DNA of 64,000 bases from Brucella sp. 21LCYQ03 (GTDB lineage Bacteria > Pseudomonadota > Alphaproteobacteria > Rhizobiales > Rhizobiaceae), in assembly GCF_023554105.1 (NCBI RefSeq), contig NZ_JAMJWE010000016.1:20360-84359 (forward strand), given 5' to 3'. Each line of letters starts with the position of its first letter. Within the stretch, counting starts at the first letter, position 1. Positions 31,241-41,885 of the stretch are shown here, in pieces. Under the pieces are notes generated by a model that saw nothing but the letters and a program-made list of their open reading frames with translations, did no database searches and was not told where the DNA came from. A program made the position numbers and the translations under genes.

Positions 31241-32584
31241 ATGATTTCAGACAGTTCATCGGGTAAACTTGTTGATCGCGCAGCGCAGCTGGTGGCTGCT
31301 GCAAAGCGCGCCGGAGCAGATCACGCTGACGCAGTTGTGATCCGCGCCCGCTCGGTGAGTGTCTCGGTCCGGCTTGGTAAGGTTGAGGGAACCGAATCGT
31401 CCGAAAGCGATGACTTTTCTCTGCGGGTCTTTGTCGGTCGCCGCATTGCCAGTGTTTCGGCCAATGCAGGCAGCAATCCGGATCAACTGGCAGAGCGTGC
31501 TGTGGCCATGGCGCGGGTTGCACCGGAAGATCCGTTTGAGCAATTGGCTGATCCTGATCTGCTGGTGAAACAGCCGCGTGATCTCGATCTTTATGACGCG
31601 ACCGAAATTGATACGGCACGGCTGACAGCCGATGCGCTGGCGACAGAAGAGGCAGCGCGTGCGGTTGCTGGTGTGACCAATTCGGGTGGCGCAGGCACAT
31701 CGCGCAGCATGGGTGGTCTGGTGCTTGTCACATCGTTCGGGTTTTCTGGTGAATATGCGGCAACGCGTTTTGGCCGCTCGGTGTCTGCGATTGCAGGCGA
31801 GGGCACAAAGATGGAGCGCGATTATGATTTCAGCTCGCGCCTGCATTTCGCTGATCTTGATACGCCTGAAAATATTGGCCGTAGTGCTGGCGAACGCGCT
31901 GTTCGTCGTCTAGGAGCGCGGCAAGCCAAAACAGGACCAGTCAATGTTGTGTTCGATCCGCGTTTGGCACGCGGTATTGCAGGGCATCTTGCAAGTGCGA
32001 TCAATGGCGCGTCTGTCGCGCGTAAGACCAGTTTTTTGCGCGATAGTCTCGGCAAGCAGATTCTGAAATCAGGCATCAATGTCACCGATAATCCTTTGCG
32101 CATTCGCGGTTCCTCGTCGCGTCCGTTTGATGGCGAAGGCATTGAAGGCCAGCCGCTCACAGTGGTTGAGAACGGTGTACTCGCACATTGGCTGCTTTCC
32201 GGGTCGAGTGCACGTGAACTTGGTCTTGTTGGCAATGGGCGCGGTGTGCGTTCGGGTTCTGGCGTATCGCCTGCCTCAACCAACTTTGCGATTGAGCCGG
32301 GTCTTGAGACACCGGAGGCGCTCATTCGTGCGCTTGGCACCGGCTTTTACGTGACGGAAGTCTTCGGTCAGGGCGTCGATATGATCACTGGACAATATAG
32401 CCGTGGCGCGTCGGGCTTCTGGATCGAAAACGGAGAGCTGGCTTATCCGGTGAGTGAGGTAACGATTGCGTCCAATCTCAAAGATATGTTCCTAAACATG
32501 ACTCCCGCTTCCGATATTGACCGGAACTTTGGCATGACGGCCCCGACACTCGTGATTGAAGGCATGACCCTTGCCGGAAATTGA
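31241..32584 (+). CDS. pmbA: TldD/PmbA family metalloprotease-related protein
   Basis: About 447 residues, the PmbA (TldE) type: ARSVSVSVRLGKVEGTESSE near the N-terminus, SLRVFVGRRIASVS, and the C-terminal ASGFWIENGELAYPVSEVTI block. TldD/TldE heterodimers cleave unfolded peptides in E. coli; the TldE subunit lacks the HExxxH zinc site, as here. The ATG at 31241 is preferred to a TTG at 31229. Confidence 0.9.
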   Translation: MISDSSSGKLVDRAAQLVAAAKRAGADHADAVVIRARSVSVSVRLGKVEGTESSESDDFSLRVFVGRRIASVSANAGSNPDQLAERAVAMARVAPEDPFEQLADPDLLVKQPRDLDLYDATEIDTARLTADALATEEAARAVAGVTNSGGAGTSRSMGGLVLVTSFGFSGEYAATRFGRSVSAIAGEGTKMERDYDFSSRLHFADLDTPENIGRSAGERAVRRLGARQAKTGPVNVVFDPRLARGIAGHLASAINGASVARKTSFLRDSLGKQILKSGINVTDNPLRIRGSSSRPFDGEGIEGQPLTVVENGVLAHWLLSGSSARELGLVGNGRGVRSGSGVSPASTNFAIEPGLETPEALIRALGTGFYVTEVFGQGVDMITGQYSRGASGFWIENGELAYPVSEVTIASNLKDMFLNMTPASDIDRNFGMTAPTLVIEGMTLAGN

Positions 32585-33380
32585 GAAGCGAAAAGACATT
32601 CAGAACGAACTTGAACTTCTGCGTCACGCAGCGCGTGAGGCAGGCCGCATAGCTATGCGGTATTTCGGCCAGTCGCCGGAGGTCTGGTTCAAGGAAGGTC
32701 AGTCGCCAGTTAGTGAAGCCGACTTCGCGGTCGATACCTATCTAAAGCAGGTTTTGCTCGAAGCACGGCCTGATTATGGCTGGATTTCAGAAGAAACGAC
32801 AGATGATCGTGCGGATGCGGTGCGCCGTCGTTCTTTTGTGATTGATCCGATTGATGGAACACGCGGTTTCATTAATGGGCAGTCTCAATGGTGCGTAAGT
32901 CTCGCAATTGTCGAAGATGGCAAACCGATTGCCGGGGTGCTGCAATGCCCGGTGCTAAACGAAGTTATTGAAGCTGGCAAAGGCTTTGGTGCCTCGCAAA
33001 ATGGATTGCCGGTCCAGACGCGCTTGCCGCCGCCCGGTGAAAAAATTGCGATGGCCTCGGCAAAACGCATGGTTGATGTGTTGCCGGAAGGCTGGCGCGA
33101 CCGCGTGATTGTCCATCCATATGTGCCATCGCTTGCTTACCGGATTGCGATGGTGGCACGCGGCGATATTGCTGGCACCTTCATTCGGCCAAATTCGCAT
33201 GATTGGGACTTGGCTGCAGCTGATCTGATCTTAAGTGAGTCGGGCGGGGCGTTGCTCAATCACGATGCTCAGCCGCTTCACTATGGTGGACCAACGTTGC
33301 AACACGGAGCATTGGTGGCTTCTAGCGGAAACCTTTTGCAGGAAATGTTGAGTGTTGTAGCCGACTGGCCATTGAGCTAA
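32571..33380 (+). CDS. Inositol monophosphatase family protein (HisN/CysQ-like)
   Basis: A 269-residue Mg-dependent phosphatase. Metal-site motifs are IDPIDGTRGFINGQ (DPxDGT) and HDWDLAAADLILSESGG (WD.AA). Possible substrates are inositol phosphate, histidinol phosphate or PAP; none can be chosen from sequence. Starts at TTG 32571, overlapping pmbA by 14 bases. Confidence 0.88.
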   Translation: MPEIEKRKDIQNELELLRHAAREAGRIAMRYFGQSPEVWFKEGQSPVSEADFAVDTYLKQVLLEARPDYGWISEETTDDRADAVRRRSFVIDPIDGTRGFINGQSQWCVSLAIVEDGKPIAGVLQCPVLNEVIEAGKGFGASQNGLPVQTRLPPPGEKIAMASAKRMVDVLPEGWRDRVIVHPYVPSLAYRIAMVARGDIAGTFIRPNSHDWDLAAADLILSESGGALLNHDAQPLHYGGPTLQHGALVASSGNLLQEMLSVVADWPLS

Positions 33381-33417
33381 TCATGCCGCAAAACAAGTAA
33401 TTTCAAGGGATATTATA

Positions 33418-33669
33418 ATGAGCGTCGAAGGCGACAAGAAGCAGCTTCTTCATCTGGTATTTGGCGGCGAGCTGAAAAAGCTTGGGACCGTTCAGTTCCG
33501 CGATCTCGATAATCTAGACGTCGTTGGTATCTACCCGGATTATGAATCGGCCAAGACTGCATGGAAATCCAAGGCGCAGCAGACCGTTGATAACGCACAT
33601 ATGCGTTATTTCATCGTGCATTTGCACCGTCTGCTTGATCCGGAAGGCGTCGATCTGAAAGCGGAATAA
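33418..33669 (+). CDS. DUF4170 domain protein
   Basis: An 83-residue protein with KQLLHLVFGGELKKLG at the start, YPDYESAKTAWKSKAQ in the middle and AHMRYFIVHLHRLLDP near the end, the DUF4170 pattern of alphaproteobacteria. Cytosolic, no known function. It precedes lipid A genes in the same direction, so it may be co-transcribed with them. Confidence 0.85.
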   Translation: MSVEGDKKQLLHLVFGGELKKLGTVQFRDLDNLDVVGIYPDYESAKTAWKSKAQQTVDNAHMRYFIVHLHRLLDPEGVDLKAE

Positions 33670-33673
33670 ACGC

Positions 33674-34426
33674 TTGTCTGGTTCACGCGACCGTTCTGAT
33701 GGCTTCGCCAAGCGCTTGTGGCGCCGCATTCGCGGCCCGCTTGCGCGTTCGGCTGTGGTTAAATCTGCGCTTGTGCAGTTAATTTCAGCCTATCTGAAAT
33801 TCGTACGCCTGACCAATCCGCCGCGCAAAGGTTCTGCGGATATCAAGGTTCTTTTGCGCGAGAATAGCCCCTCGATCATAACCTTCTGGCACGGTCAGCA
33901 CATCATGGCGCCTGTCGTGCGTCCGCATGATTTGGCTGTCGTTGCCATGTTTTCGCGCAGCGCGGATGCAGAACTGAACGCGCGTATTGCCGAGAAATTC
34001 GGTTTTATCACCGTGCGCGGCTCTGGTGGACGCGGCGAAGGGAATTCAGCGAAAAAAGGTGGTGCGCGCGCACTTCTGACATTGAAAAATGCGTTGAAAA
34101 AGGGACAATCGGCATCGATGATTGCCGATATTGCTCATGGCACGGCGCGGGAAGCGGGTGAGGGTATTATTTTGCTGGCCAAGCTTTCTGGCCGACCAAT
34201 AATGCCTTTTGCATATGCTTTTTCGCGGAATCATGTTTTGCATAAGACATGGGATAAGACCACTATTCCATTACCGTTCGGACGCTCGATGATTGTGTGC
34301 GGAGAGCCTGTCTGGGTGGATGAAAATGCCGATGAGGCACAACTGGAAGAAAAGCGCATGGAACTGACGCGACAGCTGAATGACGCGACGAACAGAGCCT
34401 ATGCTGCATTGGAGGCAGGTAAATGA
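33674..34426 (+). CDS. DUF374 lysophospholipid acyltransferase-like protein
   Basis: A 250-residue protein of the DUF374/LPLAT type: TFWHGQHIMAPVV in place of the HxxxxD acyltransferase box, SRSADAELNARIAEKFGF, VRGSGGRGEG, and IADIAHGTAREAGEGIILLAKLSG. The neighbourhood (waaA, lpxK) points to acylation or late assembly of lipid A, but substrate is inferred. TTG start at 33674; its end overlaps waaA by four bases. Confidence 0.85.
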   Translation: MSGSRDRSDGFAKRLWRRIRGPLARSAVVKSALVQLISAYLKFVRLTNPPRKGSADIKVLLRENSPSIITFWHGQHIMAPVVRPHDLAVVAMFSRSADAELNARIAEKFGFITVRGSGGRGEGNSAKKGGARALLTLKNALKKGQSASMIADIAHGTAREAGEGIILLAKLSGRPIMPFAYAFSRNHVLHKTWDKTTIPLPFGRSMIVCGEPVWVDENADEAQLEEKRMELTRQLNDATNRAYAALEAGK

Positions 34427-35763
34427 GTGAACGATGGGCGCGAAACATGTTGTCGGCCTATCGCATGCTCGGCTCTGCCGCTTATCCCTTTATCGGAACT
34501 TATATTTCTTACCGGGCCTCGCGTGGCAAGGAAGAACGCGCACGTCGCGGCGAACGCTATGGCAAGACCTCTATCGCTCGTCCGCAAGGTCCGGTGATCT
34601 GGGCGCATGCTGCCAGTGTGGGTGAATCGGTTGCGATGGCACCACTGATCGAAAGCATTGCCTCGACTGGCATCCATATCGTTATGACGACCGGGACAGT
34701 GACTTCTGCAAAGCTTGTTGCCGATCAGCTCGGTGATCAGGTCATTCACCAATATGCGCCACTTGATCTGCAACCGGCAGTCAATAATTTTCTCGATCAC
34801 TGGAAGCCTGATCTGGTTATTGGCTGTGAATCCGAGATATGGCCTGCAACTGTGCTTTCACTTGGCACACGGCATATTCCGCAAGTTCTCGTCAATGGTC
34901 GCCTTTCCGACCGCTCGTTCGCGTCATGGCAGAAGCGACCGGAACTAGCAGAGGCACTGTTTGAAAATTTCGCGCATGTGATTGCGCAATCTGAACTCGA
35001 TGGTGAGCGTTTCCGGACACTTGGCGCACGGCCTGTCAGTGTTTCTGGCAATCTTAAGGTTGATACAGCTCCGGCTCCAGCCGACCCGCGGGTACTGGCT
35101 GCATTCCAGCATCAGATTGGTGGACGTCGCACCTGGGCAGCGATCTCGACACATGACGGTGAAGAGGAAATTGCCGCCGAAGTGCATCAGATGCTGAAAG
35201 TACGTTATCCGCGTTTGGTAACAATTATCGTGCCGCGTCATCCAAATAGGGCAGAGGCTATTGAAGCTATGCTTGCTGAAAAAGGCTTGAAGGTTGCAGC
35301 GCGCAGCCGTGGCGATGTGATTGAAGCAGACACCGATATTCTGCTGGGTGATACGATCGGCGAAATGGGGCTTTATCTGCAACTCACTGAAGTTGTCTTC
35401 ATCGGTAACTCGTTGACCAAAGAAGGCGGTCACAATCCGCTGGAACCGGCGATGATGGGAACTGCTGTTCTTACTGGCAAGAATGTTCAAAACTTCCGTG
35501 ATTCTTTCCAGCGCCTCATTAAGAATGGTGGCGCGCGTGTTGTGAAAGATCGCAATATGCTCGCAGGCGCAATCAATTTTCTCTTCAACAACCCCGAGCA
35601 CCTGAACACGATGATCCGTGCGGGTGCTGATACGGTTAAAGATATGCGCGGTGCGCTTAATCGGACGCTTAATTCGCTGGAACCATTCATTCAGCCGTTG
35701 GTGTTACAAGCGCAGTTGCCGGGAAATCGCAATGAAGCGGCTTTCATCCATGGCGGCATCTGA
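34423..35763 (+). CDS. waaA: 3-deoxy-D-manno-octulosonic acid transferase
   Basis: A 446-residue glycosyltransferase (GT30) that adds Kdo to lipid IVA at the inner membrane. Seen: an N-terminal amphipathic/hydrophobic segment, WAHAASVGESVAM (catalytic Glu), CESEIWPATV, SHDGEEE-like nucleotide block STHDGEEEIA, and GNSLTKEGGHNPLEPAMMG. Coupled to the upstream DUF374 gene and two bases before lpxK. Confidence 0.95.
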   Translation: MSERWARNMLSAYRMLGSAAYPFIGTYISYRASRGKEERARRGERYGKTSIARPQGPVIWAHAASVGESVAMAPLIESIASTGIHIVMTTGTVTSAKLVADQLGDQVIHQYAPLDLQPAVNNFLDHWKPDLVIGCESEIWPATVLSLGTRHIPQVLVNGRLSDRSFASWQKRPELAEALFENFAHVIAQSELDGERFRTLGARPVSVSGNLKVDTAPAPADPRVLAAFQHQIGGRRTWAAISTHDGEEEIAAEVHQMLKVRYPRLVTIIVPRHPNRAEAIEAMLAEKGLKVAARSRGDVIEADTDILLGDTIGEMGLYLQLTEVVFIGNSLTKEGGHNPLEPAMMGTAVLTGKNVQNFRDSFQRLIKNGGARVVKDRNMLAGAINFLFNNPEHLNTMIRAGADTVKDMRGALNRTLNSLEPFIQPLVLQAQLPGNRNEAAFIHGGI

Positions 35764-35765
35764 AT

Positions 35766-36806
35766 ATGGCGAGCGAGGCACCGTCCTTCTGGTGGGGAAA
35801 ACCCGACTGGCGTACGCTTAGTCTCGCACCGCTTTCGTGGGTTTACGGGGCTGTCGCTGGTCGCAGGCTTTTGAAAGCGGAACCGCCAAAGATCGCTGCT
35901 CCAGTTCTGTGCATCGGTAATTTTACCGTTGGCGGTGCGGGCAAAACGCCAACTGCAATAGCATTCGCAAAAGCTGCAAAAGAAAGTGGCCTTAATCCGG
36001 GCATCGTTTCACGCGGATATGGTGGCGATTACAAGGGGTTACATATTGTCGACCCGTCAAATGATAGTGCCCGTCATGTTGGTGATGAGCCGCTTTTGTT
36101 GGCACGTCATGCACCTGTAGGACTTTGTCCCTACCGGCTCAAATCAGCGCAGGAATTGCTGTCACGTGGCTGTGATTTCATCATTATGGATGATGGCTTT
36201 CAAAGCGCGCGGCTACATGCCGATTTTGCGTTGCTGGTGGTTGATTCCACGCGGGGCATTGGTAACGGCAAGGTTATTCCGGCAGGGCCGTTGCGCGCAC
36301 CGTTGACTGACCAGATGCGCAAGACCGATGCTGTGCTGCGTATAGGTGAGGGAAGTGAAGCGGATTATGTGGTGCGACAGGCATCGCGTGCCGGGCGCGC
36401 CGTCTATGACGCGCTATTGATACCTTCATCATTAGCGGAAGTATCAGGCAAGCGCTGGCTGGCTTTTGCAGGAATTGGCAATCCGTCCAAGTTTTTTACA
36501 AGCGTTCGGCAGGCTGGCGGGGATGTTGTGGAAGGCCAGACATTCCCGGACCATTACAGCTATCAGTCTGACGATATTCGAAGACTGATCGAAACCGCAG
36601 AAAAACTTGGCAGCGGGCTGATTACAACCGCCAAGGACCATGTTCGACTGGCAACTATGCGTGATGTTCCCGACGAGTTTATGCGCAAACTAGCCGTGCT
36701 TGATGTCGATCTGGAGTTTGAGCGCAAAGATGCGCTGAGCCAGATTCTCGATAAGGCTATTGAGCGGTTCAAAGCCCGCTCATTAGAGCGCCATGCGCCT
36801 ACTTAG
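35766..36806 (+). CDS. lpxK: Tetraacyldisaccharide 4'-kinase
   Basis: A 346-residue inner-membrane-associated kinase adding the 4'-phosphate of lipid A. The Walker A-like loop is NFTVGGAGKTPTAIA, followed by SRGYGGDYKG and DDGFQSARLHADFALLVVDS. N-terminal hydrophobic stretch at about 20-35. Part of the waaA-lpxK run; a hairpin (ATGCGCC/GGCGCAT, about 36791-36810) near its stop may end the transcript. Confidence 0.95.
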   Translation: MASEAPSFWWGKPDWRTLSLAPLSWVYGAVAGRRLLKAEPPKIAAPVLCIGNFTVGGAGKTPTAIAFAKAAKESGLNPGIVSRGYGGDYKGLHIVDPSNDSARHVGDEPLLLARHAPVGLCPYRLKSAQELLSRGCDFIIMDDGFQSARLHADFALLVVDSTRGIGNGKVIPAGPLRAPLTDQMRKTDAVLRIGEGSEADYVVRQASRAGRAVYDALLIPSSLAEVSGKRWLAFAGIGNPSKFFTSVRQAGGDVVEGQTFPDHYSYQSDDIRRLIETAEKLGSGLITTAKDHVRLATMRDVPDEFMRKLAVLDVDLEFERKDALSQILDKAIERFKARSLERHAPT

Positions 36807-36848
36807 GCGCATCAAGGTCGCTCTAACTCTTTATGAAATAAGCGTTTT

Positions 36849-37085
36849 TTAAGCTTTCTTACGGCTGCGCAGTTCAGGATTAAGCTCCAACTCACGCTCA
36901 TAGGAAATCAGGCCGGATGCATAGGCTTCCTGTCGCGCAACGCTCCAGTATTTTAGCTCATCAAGCGGAATTTGTGCTGCCGATACCGCGCAAACGACAT
37001 ATGAGCCGTGTTTGACGATTTCAAAATCGCCATCAAGATAACGCAGGACGGCTTCGGAAGAGCGCGGTGATTCAAATTTGTTCAT
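36849..37085 (-). CDS. DUF2093 domain protein
   Basis: A 78-residue protein: SEAVLRYLDGDFEIVKHGSY, CAVSAAQIPLDELKYWSV and ARQEAYASG, the DUF2093 pattern. Function unknown. The lpxK-DUF2093-mutL order is common in Rhizobiales. The ATG at 37085 matches the family start; the open frame upstream overlaps mutL. Confidence 0.85.
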   Translation of the reverse strand: MNKFESPRSSEAVLRYLDGDFEIVKHGSYVVCAVSAAQIPLDELKYWSVARQEAYASGLISYERELELNPELRSRKKA

Positions 37086-37113
37086 TGTGTAATTCCCTGA
37101 TGCAAGAAAGGTC

Positions 37114-38976
37114 TTAGCGCCTTCCGAATAAGCGTTCAATATCAGTAAGTTTCAGCTCGATATATGTTGGGCGACCGTGGTTGCAGGTGCCCGATCCAGG
37201 TGTTGATTCCATATCACGCAAGAGCGCGTTCATTTCTTCTGGTTTCAGTCGTCGCCCGGAGCGCACTGAGCCATGACACGCCATGGTCGCAGCAACATGG
37301 TTGAGCATAGCTTTCAGACCGTCAGACGTATCATGGTCAGCGACCTCATCGGCCAGATCACGGATGAGTTGCTGCACGTTCATCTCACCCAGCATCGCAG
37401 GCGTTTCTCGAACGGCAATTGCGCCGGGACCAAATTGTTCGATCCCAAGACCGAAACGCGCCAGTGTTTCCGCGTGGGTAGCCAGTCGCTCGGCATCGTC
37501 TTCGGCCAAATCGACAATCTCGGGAATGAGCAACATTTGTCCGGGGATTGGACGCGAATGCAGCGCATTCTTCAACGCCTCATAGACGAGCCGTTCATGG
37601 GCTGCGTGCTGATCGACAATGACGAGACTGTCATCGGTTTGCGCAACGATGTAATTTTCATGGATTTGCGCGCGGGCAGCACCGAGAGGCTTCTGCATCA
37701 GCTCGACCGGGGCGTCCGCGATTGTGGCGCGCGCATCGGCGGCAGGCGCTGTAAAAGTTGAAATCGTAGTCTGTGATTCTTCGCGAAATGCCGGAACATG
37801 ATCGAAATTGAGTGGCTTATGTGCCGGGTGTGCCGTTTGCGGTGACCATTCGCTGCGGGGGGCAGCGGTGGTTGCTGGTCGCCATGCTGGTGCCGCGTAA
37901 TTGTTGGTTGTCGCGCGCGGTTGGAAGCCTTGAGCACGAAATGCCTGTAACATCGCTTCTGCGCCACTGGTTGCCGGGCGTATGCCAGATTGTGCAAGCG
38001 CCTGTTTGATCGAGCCGACGATCAGCCCACGCACCAGCCCCGGATCGCGGAAGCGCACATCGGCTTTTGCAGGATGCACATTTACATCGACCAATGCCGG
38101 ATCAATTGTCAGAAACAGCACGGCTACCGGATGGCGATCACGAGCAATCACATCGGCGTAAGCACCGCGCAATGCGCCGAATATCTGCTTGTCGCGGATA
38201 GGGCGTCCGTTCACATAGGCAAACTGGTGAAGTGCATTGCCGCGATTAAATGACGGAATGCCAGCAAAACCAGCTAATCTTACACCGTCGCGTTCGGCAT
38301 CAATATGCAACGCATTATCAGAAAATTCGTTGCCAAGAATCTGTCCGATACGTTCTAACGTAGCATCGACGCCGGTTCCGGTCGCAGGCAGTTCAAGCGG
38401 GGTACGGTCTGTGCCTGCAAGAGAAAAGCGCACATGAGGGAAGGCAATGGCCACGCGCTTGATTACATCAGTGATCGCGGTTGCTTCTGCGCGATCGGTC
38501 TTCATGAATTTGAGACGGGCAGGGGTCGCGTAGAAAAGATCACGCACTTCGGCAATCGTACCGCGATTAAGCGCTGCGGGACGCGGACCTTCGAGACGTC
38601 CGCCACTCACTGTCACTTCAAAGCCGGATTCTGCATCCTGCGGGCGGGATTTGAGCGATAGTTTCGAAACCGAGCCGATGGAGGGCAATGCTTCACCACG
38701 AAAGCCAAGGGCACGAATATCGTTCACATCATCTGTAAGCTTCGAAGTGCAATGGCGTGAAACGGCAAGCGAAAGTTCGTTCGATGGAATTCCAGAACCA
38801 TTATCGGTCACACGCAGCAGCGTTTTGCCGCCACCTGCGGTGACAACTTCAATGCGGGTTGCGCCCGCATCAATAGCGTTTTCGACAAGTTCCTTGATCA
38901 CACTGGCGGGGCGTTCAATCACCTCGCCAGCCGCGATCTGGTTAATAATGGTTTCGCTCAAATGCTGGATCGTCAT
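37114..38976 (-). CDS. mutL: DNA mismatch repair protein MutL
   Basis: A 620-residue GHKL ATPase. N-terminal motifs: [20 protein letters not shown] (motif I), DNGSGI (II) and [11 protein letters not shown] (III). After a Pro/Ala-rich linker (about 340-430), the C-terminal dimerisation domain carries [12 protein letters not shown], fitting the nicking-endonuclease motif DQHA(x)2E(x)4E, as expected in bacteria without MutH. Confidence 0.95.
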   Translation of the reverse strand: MTIQHLSETIINQIAAGEVIERPASVIKELVENAIDAGATRIEVVTAGGGKTLLRVTDNGSGIPSNELSLAVSRHCTSKLTDDVNDIRALGFRGEALPSIGSVSKLSLKSRPQDAESGFEVTVSGGRLEGPRPAALNRGTIAEVRDLFYATPARLKFMKTDRAEATAITDVIKRVAIAFPHVRFSLAGTDRTPLELPATGTGVDATLERIGQILGNEFSDNALHIDAERDGVRLAGFAGIPSFNRGNALHQFAYVNGRPIRDKQIFGALRGAYADVIARDRHPVAVLFLTIDPALVDVNVHPAKADVRFRDPGLVRGLIVGSIKQALAQSGIRPATSGAEAMLQAFRAQGFQPRATTNNYAAPAWRPATTAAPRSEWSPQTAHPAHKPLNFDHVPAFREESQTTISTFTAPAADARATIADAPVELMQKPLGAARAQIHENYIVAQTDDSLVIVDQHAAHERLVYEALKNALHSRPIPGQMLLIPEIVDLAEDDAERLATHAETLARFGLGIEQFGPGAIAVRETPAMLGEMNVQQLIRDLADEVADHDTSDGLKAMLNHVAATMACHGSVRSGRRLKPEEMNALLRDMESTPGSGTCNHGRPTYIELKLTDIERLFGRR

Positions 38977-39033
38977 GTTGCGATTATAGCGGATTCGCTT
39001 ATGCGAAGAACCGCTAATTCGTCATCATGTCGA

Positions 39034-40449
39034 TCAGCTGCGTCCATAAATATCCTCGAAACGAACAATGTCGTCTTCGCCGAGATATTCACCGCTTTGT
39101 ACTTCGATCAGAACCAGTGGCAGAATGCCGGGGTTTTCCAAGCGATGTTTGAAGCCGCATGGAATATAGGTGGACTGGTTGTTGGTGAGCAGGATTTCGC
39201 GCTCGCCATTGACAACCTTGGCTGTTCCAGAAACCACGATCCAATGTTCTGAACGGTGATGATGCGCTTGAAGGCTGAGACGGCTGCCGGGCTTCACTTC
39301 AATACGCTTGATCTTAAAGCCATCCCCTTCTTCAAGGACTGTATAGGTGCCCCAAGGACGGTGTGCGGTGCGATGCAGCTTTGCTGCTTCATGGCCCTGT
39401 GCGCGCAGCTTGTTGAACACTTTTCGAACGTCTTGCGCCTTGTCGCGATGGGCAACCAGAAGCGCATCCGGTGTATCGACAACCAGCAGATCATGAACGC
39501 CGACGAGACTTATAAGCCGGGTTTCGGAAAGAACAAAGCTATCGGTGGTGTCCTCAAGAACGGTTTCACCACGCAATCGATTGCCTTCTGCGTCAGGCTC
39601 AATCAGATCTGCCATTGCAGCCCATGAACCAATGTCCGACCAGCCGCAAGATACGGGAACGCAGGCAATGTTGTTGGCCTTTTCCATAACGGCATAGTCG
39701 ATTGAAATTGCGGGTGTTGCGGCAAAATGGTCTTTTGCAATCTCAAGCGTTTTCGTTTCGCCGTTGACGCCTCGACGCGCAGCATCGAGGGCTGTTTTTA
39801 CACCAGCCAGAACTTCCGGTGCATGGCGTTGCATTGCGTCGATCATGGTTGCTGCTGTGAAGCAAAACATGCCAGAATTCCAGTAGTAGCGTCCGCTATC
39901 GACATAGCTCTGTGCCGTTGCAGCATCCGGCTTTTCAACAAAGCGCTGGACGTCTTCGCCATTGACCTCAATATAGCCAAAGGCTGTTTCCGGATGGTCA
40001 GGCACAATACCAAACGTGACGATCCGACCCGTATCTGCAAGCTTGCGAGCTTTGAGCACCGCTTCACCAAATGCTGCTTCATCTTCAATCAGATGATCGG
40101 CGGGCATAACCAGCAACATTGCGTCAGCGCCATAGGCTGATGCTGCCTGAAGAGCTGCAAGTGCTACGGCTGGAGCTGTATCGCGACCAAGAGGCTCCAA
40201 CAGAAATGTGTTGTCAATCTTGCGCGCATTTGCGGCCGCATAGGCATCCAGCGTCAAAAACAGGAAATCTCGATTGGTGACAGTCAGGATTTGATCGACA
40301 CCTGCAAGATGTGATGCGCGCGCATAGGTTTTGCCAATGAGCGTGCCGCCGTCAGGCAGTTCAATAAAAGGCTTTGGGTGTGCGTCGCGCGATAGCGGCC
40401 AAAGTCTCGAACCAGAGCCACCGCTGATGATAACCGGAATAAAGCTCAT
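39034..40449 (-). CDS. manC: Mannose-1-phosphate guanylyltransferase / mannose-6-phosphate isomerase
   Basis: A 471-residue bifunctional enzyme making GDP-mannose. Nucleotidyltransferase signature PVIISGGSGSRLWPLSRDAH, then FVEKPDAATAQSYV; C-terminal cupin isomerase domain with SLQAHHHRSEHWIVVSGTAK. Overlaps the phosphomannomutase gene by four bases, so the two steps of GDP-mannose synthesis are coupled, feeding LPS O-chain or core sugars. Confidence 0.94.
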   Translation of the reverse strand: MSFIPVIISGGSGSRLWPLSRDAHPKPFIELPDGGTLIGKTYARASHLAGVDQILTVTNRDFLFLTLDAYAAANARKIDNTFLLEPLGRDTAPAVALAALQAASAYGADAMLLVMPADHLIEDEAAFGEAVLKARKLADTGRIVTFGIVPDHPETAFGYIEVNGEDVQRFVEKPDAATAQSYVDSGRYYWNSGMFCFTAATMIDAMQRHAPEVLAGVKTALDAARRGVNGETKTLEIAKDHFAATPAISIDYAVMEKANNIACVPVSCGWSDIGSWAAMADLIEPDAEGNRLRGETVLEDTTDSFVLSETRLISLVGVHDLLVVDTPDALLVAHRDKAQDVRKVFNKLRAQGHEAAKLHRTAHRPWGTYTVLEEGDGFKIKRIEVKPGSRLSLQAHHHRSEHWIVVSGTAKVVNGEREILLTNNQSTYIPCGFKHRLENPGILPLVLIEVQSGEYLGEDDIVRFEDIYGRS

Positions 40450-41885
40450 TTGCTGTTCTCATCCTTCGTTACGTTACGGGCGATCTCAAGTCCCATGGTC
40501 AAAAGTTCGGCGGCCTGCTCTTCAGTTGCGGCTTCTACGTAGCAGCGCAGTTCTGGTGCATTGCCCGATGCGCGATAGTGAATTGCGTTGCCGGATGCAA
40601 AAAACAGTTTCACACCGTCGATTGTTTCCAAACGAATAATTGCGTCCGTTAAAGGAAACAGGTTTAAGCGTGCCTCCTCCTGCGTGATGACAGAAAGGAA
40701 TGCGGCAGTTTTTTCTTGAGCAACGTTTTGCAAGCGGTCGCTAAGCGCAATGCGGAAACCGTAGCTCTGGGCGATTTCAGAGAGTGGCTTCTGCGTTTCC
40801 TTGATCGTGTTAAGGCAAGCGAGAATTGGCAGTAGCGCATCGCGAGTCGGCAATGCAGAGAGTTTATTCCCATTCTTCTCAATGTCGCTTCCGAGCAGCA
40901 CGCCGCCATTGGCTTCGAAGCCGATCACAGTTTTAGCATTTTCGCTCAGCGCTTGCCGTATACCAGCAATCACATAAGGCGAACCGACGCGGGTGCGCAG
41001 AGCACGGGTGAATTTTCCGCATTCTTCCAAAGCGGCATTGGAAGTAACGGGTGTGATGATCACATCAGCGCTTGCCCATGCCGCCGTAATTGCACCGACA
41101 AGATCGCCTCGGACAAAATGCCCATTTTCATCGGTAATAAGCGGACGATCAGCATCGCCATCGGTTGAGACGATAGCATCGAAGTGATTCTCGTCTGCCC
41201 ATTTAGCGAGAAGCGATACGTCTGCCGGACGCAGCGCTTCAGTATCAACCGGCACGAAAACATCAGAGCGGCCAAGGGCGGTTGTTTTCGCGCCAAGAGC
41301 GTCGAGCACTTTCGTGAGAAGATCACGGGCTACTGATGAGTGCTGATAGACGCCAACTTTGAAACCTGCGAGGCTGGCTGTATCGAGCAGCGTAATATAG
41401 CGCTCGGCATAGGCATTGATCGCCTGATCGCTTGTTGGCAGATTTTCAGCTTTGCGCGCCACAATATCTAGGGGAAGGGCGTTGTATGCAACGCTGATTG
41501 CCGCCTCGTCATCCTTGTCGATTTCGCCGTCGGCACGATAAAATTTCAGACCATTGCGGTCATCGGGAATGTGACTGCCGGTGATCATGATGCATGGCGC
41601 ATTTTGCGCCATAGCAAAATAACTCAGAGCAGGAGTCGGAAGGACACCACAATCAACCGGTGTCAAGCCTGCATCTTCGATAGCGCCCATTGTAAGGGCT
41701 GCAATATCCGGGCTTGAAGGCCGCAAATCCTGCCCGACAAAAACCCGGTCGCCAGCGTTCAGATTGCCGCGTGCCTTTAGCATCTCAACAAATGCCAGCG
41801 AATAGGCATAGGCAGGCAATCCGTTAAGCTCGGTTGCAAGGCCCCGAAGGCCGCTTGTGCCGAATTTAAGTGAATTGCCTGTCAT
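40446..41885 (-). CDS. manB: Phosphomannomutase
   Basis: A 479-residue alpha-D-phosphohexomutase. The phosphoserine loop is TGSHIPDDRNGLKFY, the metal loop STDGDADRPLI (DxDxDR) and the sugar loop FEANGGVLLGS. The TGSHIP form of the active loop, rather than TASHNP, is typical of the NoeK/ExoC-like mannomutases of Rhizobiales. Upstream partner of manC. Confidence 0.9.
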   Translation of the reverse strand: MTGNSLKFGTSGLRGLATELNGLPAYAYSLAFVEMLKARGNLNAGDRVFVGQDLRPSSPDIAALTMGAIEDAGLTPVDCGVLPTPALSYFAMAQNAPCIMITGSHIPDDRNGLKFYRADGEIDKDDEAAISVAYNALPLDIVARKAENLPTSDQAINAYAERYITLLDTASLAGFKVGVYQHSSVARDLLTKVLDALGAKTTALGRSDVFVPVDTEALRPADVSLLAKWADENHFDAIVSTDGDADRPLITDENGHFVRGDLVGAITAAWASADVIITPVTSNAALEECGKFTRALRTRVGSPYVIAGIRQALSENAKTVIGFEANGGVLLGSDIEKNGNKLSALPTRDALLPILACLNTIKETQKPLSEIAQSYGFRIALSDRLQNVAQEKTAAFLSVITQEEARLNLFPLTDAIIRLETIDGVKLFFASGNAIHYRASGNAPELRCYVEAATEEQAAELLTMGLEIARNVTKDENSK